DNA of 62,977 nt from Clostridiales bacterium (GTDB lineage: Bacteria; Bacillota; Clostridia; Lachnospirales; Lachnospiraceae). The DNA lies in the NCBI GenBank assembly GCA_018369015.1, contig JAGZDD010000005.1, positions 1 through 62,977 on the forward strand, read 5' to 3'. The translations under genes and the position numbers were made by a program. This document shows, in pieces, positions 62,739 to 62,977 of the stretch. The notes beneath the pieces were generated by a model that did no database searches, was not told where the DNA came from, and saw only the letters and a program-made list of their open reading frames with translations. Every line of letters starts with the position of its first letter. The stretch's first letter is position 1.

Positions 62739-62977
62739 GTAAACTTTCATGCCGCGCTTACGCGCGGCTCCACCACAGATGAAAGCCAGGATTGTTCCGT
62801 GCCTGCGGCACTCTCACAATCCTGCCCCAAGGTATTCGGACTTTCCGCTGCCTACGGCAGATCTACGCTTCGCTCCGGTCGTTGCTAGACGCGTGGTCTG
62901 CACTCCGTTCCGGTCGTTGCTGGACAAGCGCCACTGGCGCTTAGCAACACTGGCACGCAGCAACCGTCCTCATACCT
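62739..62977. repeat. Palindromic intergenic repeat mosaic at the window end
   Basis: It starts GTAAACTTTCATGCCGCGCT and continues through TCCGGTCGTTGCT modules (twice) and AAGCGCC-ACT-GGCGCTT. It is related to repeats at 36829, 43076 and 20840. The region 62636-62738 before it shows only the spmB ribosome site and no gene. Confidence 0.7.

Noticed and set aside
1..62977. tRNA, rRNA, prophage or transposase genes.
   Set aside because: None could be recognised in the window; the mobile elements found are all non-coding.

Overview
The window looks like a chromosomal segment of a gut Clostridia, most likely a Lachnospiraceae (Blautia / Lachnoclostridium-like). The reasons are the moderate G+C content, strong GGAGG ribosome sites, a spore-maturation gene (spmB), LplA-type DUF3502 solute-binding lipoproteins, GPH sugar symporters, AraC regulators fused to GH39-like domains, and an agr quorum-sensing locus. 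No species call can be made from the sequence alone.

Layout. 0-9 kb: housekeeping and accessory genes (YitT membrane protein, nitrilase-MerR operon, VOC plus dimeric-barrel pair, ABC-class ATPase, PadR plus HAAS/DUF4097 envelope-sensing pair). 9.1-21.1 kb: a type I-C CRISPR-Cas locus on the minus strand. In transcription order it is leader 2, a two-repeat mini-array, cas3, a DUF3990 plus small-partner gene pair, cas5c, cas8c (with internal cas11c), cas7, a frameshifted cas4, cas1, a gap, cas2, repeat elements, leader 1 and a 23-repeat array. 21.3-38.9 kb: sugar metabolism (xylulokinase, isomerase-like protein, DUF4867, UROD-like protein), regulators, MATE, VanY, carboxylesterase, an orphan binding lipoprotein and a beta-helix protein. 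39-56 kb: glycoside regulation and uptake (two AraC-GH39 regulators, two GPH symporters, GH2, two more binding lipoproteins, ribokinase). 56-61 kb: a rearranged agr locus. 61-62.7 kb: remnants of a mobile region, a type I toxin-antitoxin cassette and spmB.

The most interesting structure lies between cas3 and the DUF3990 gene. A DUF3990 protein (ADP-ribosyltransferase-like fold) with a small partner is inserted into the cas operon. Divergent from it is a short putative RNA made of a hairpin, a 13-nt exact copy of the CRISPR repeat 3' handle, a spacer-like stretch and a second hairpin. Its spacer-like part has imperfect identity to the DUF3990 promoter next to a TTC motif, the usual type I-C PAM. 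This arrangement resembles the CreTA logic, in which a CRISPR-like RNA uses Cascade to repress a toxin that guards the cas genes, but here the toxin candidate would be a protein.

Other notable points: a MITE-like family with 8-bp target duplications has inserted in the CRISPR leader, at the agrB ribosome site and at the end of a lysR gene. AgrD carries serine instead of cysteine in its signal core. The agrB and agrD promoters share an identical LytTR operator geometry. Three genes (cas4, one binding lipoprotein, one AraC-GH39) carry single-base frameshifts that could be real or sequencing errors.
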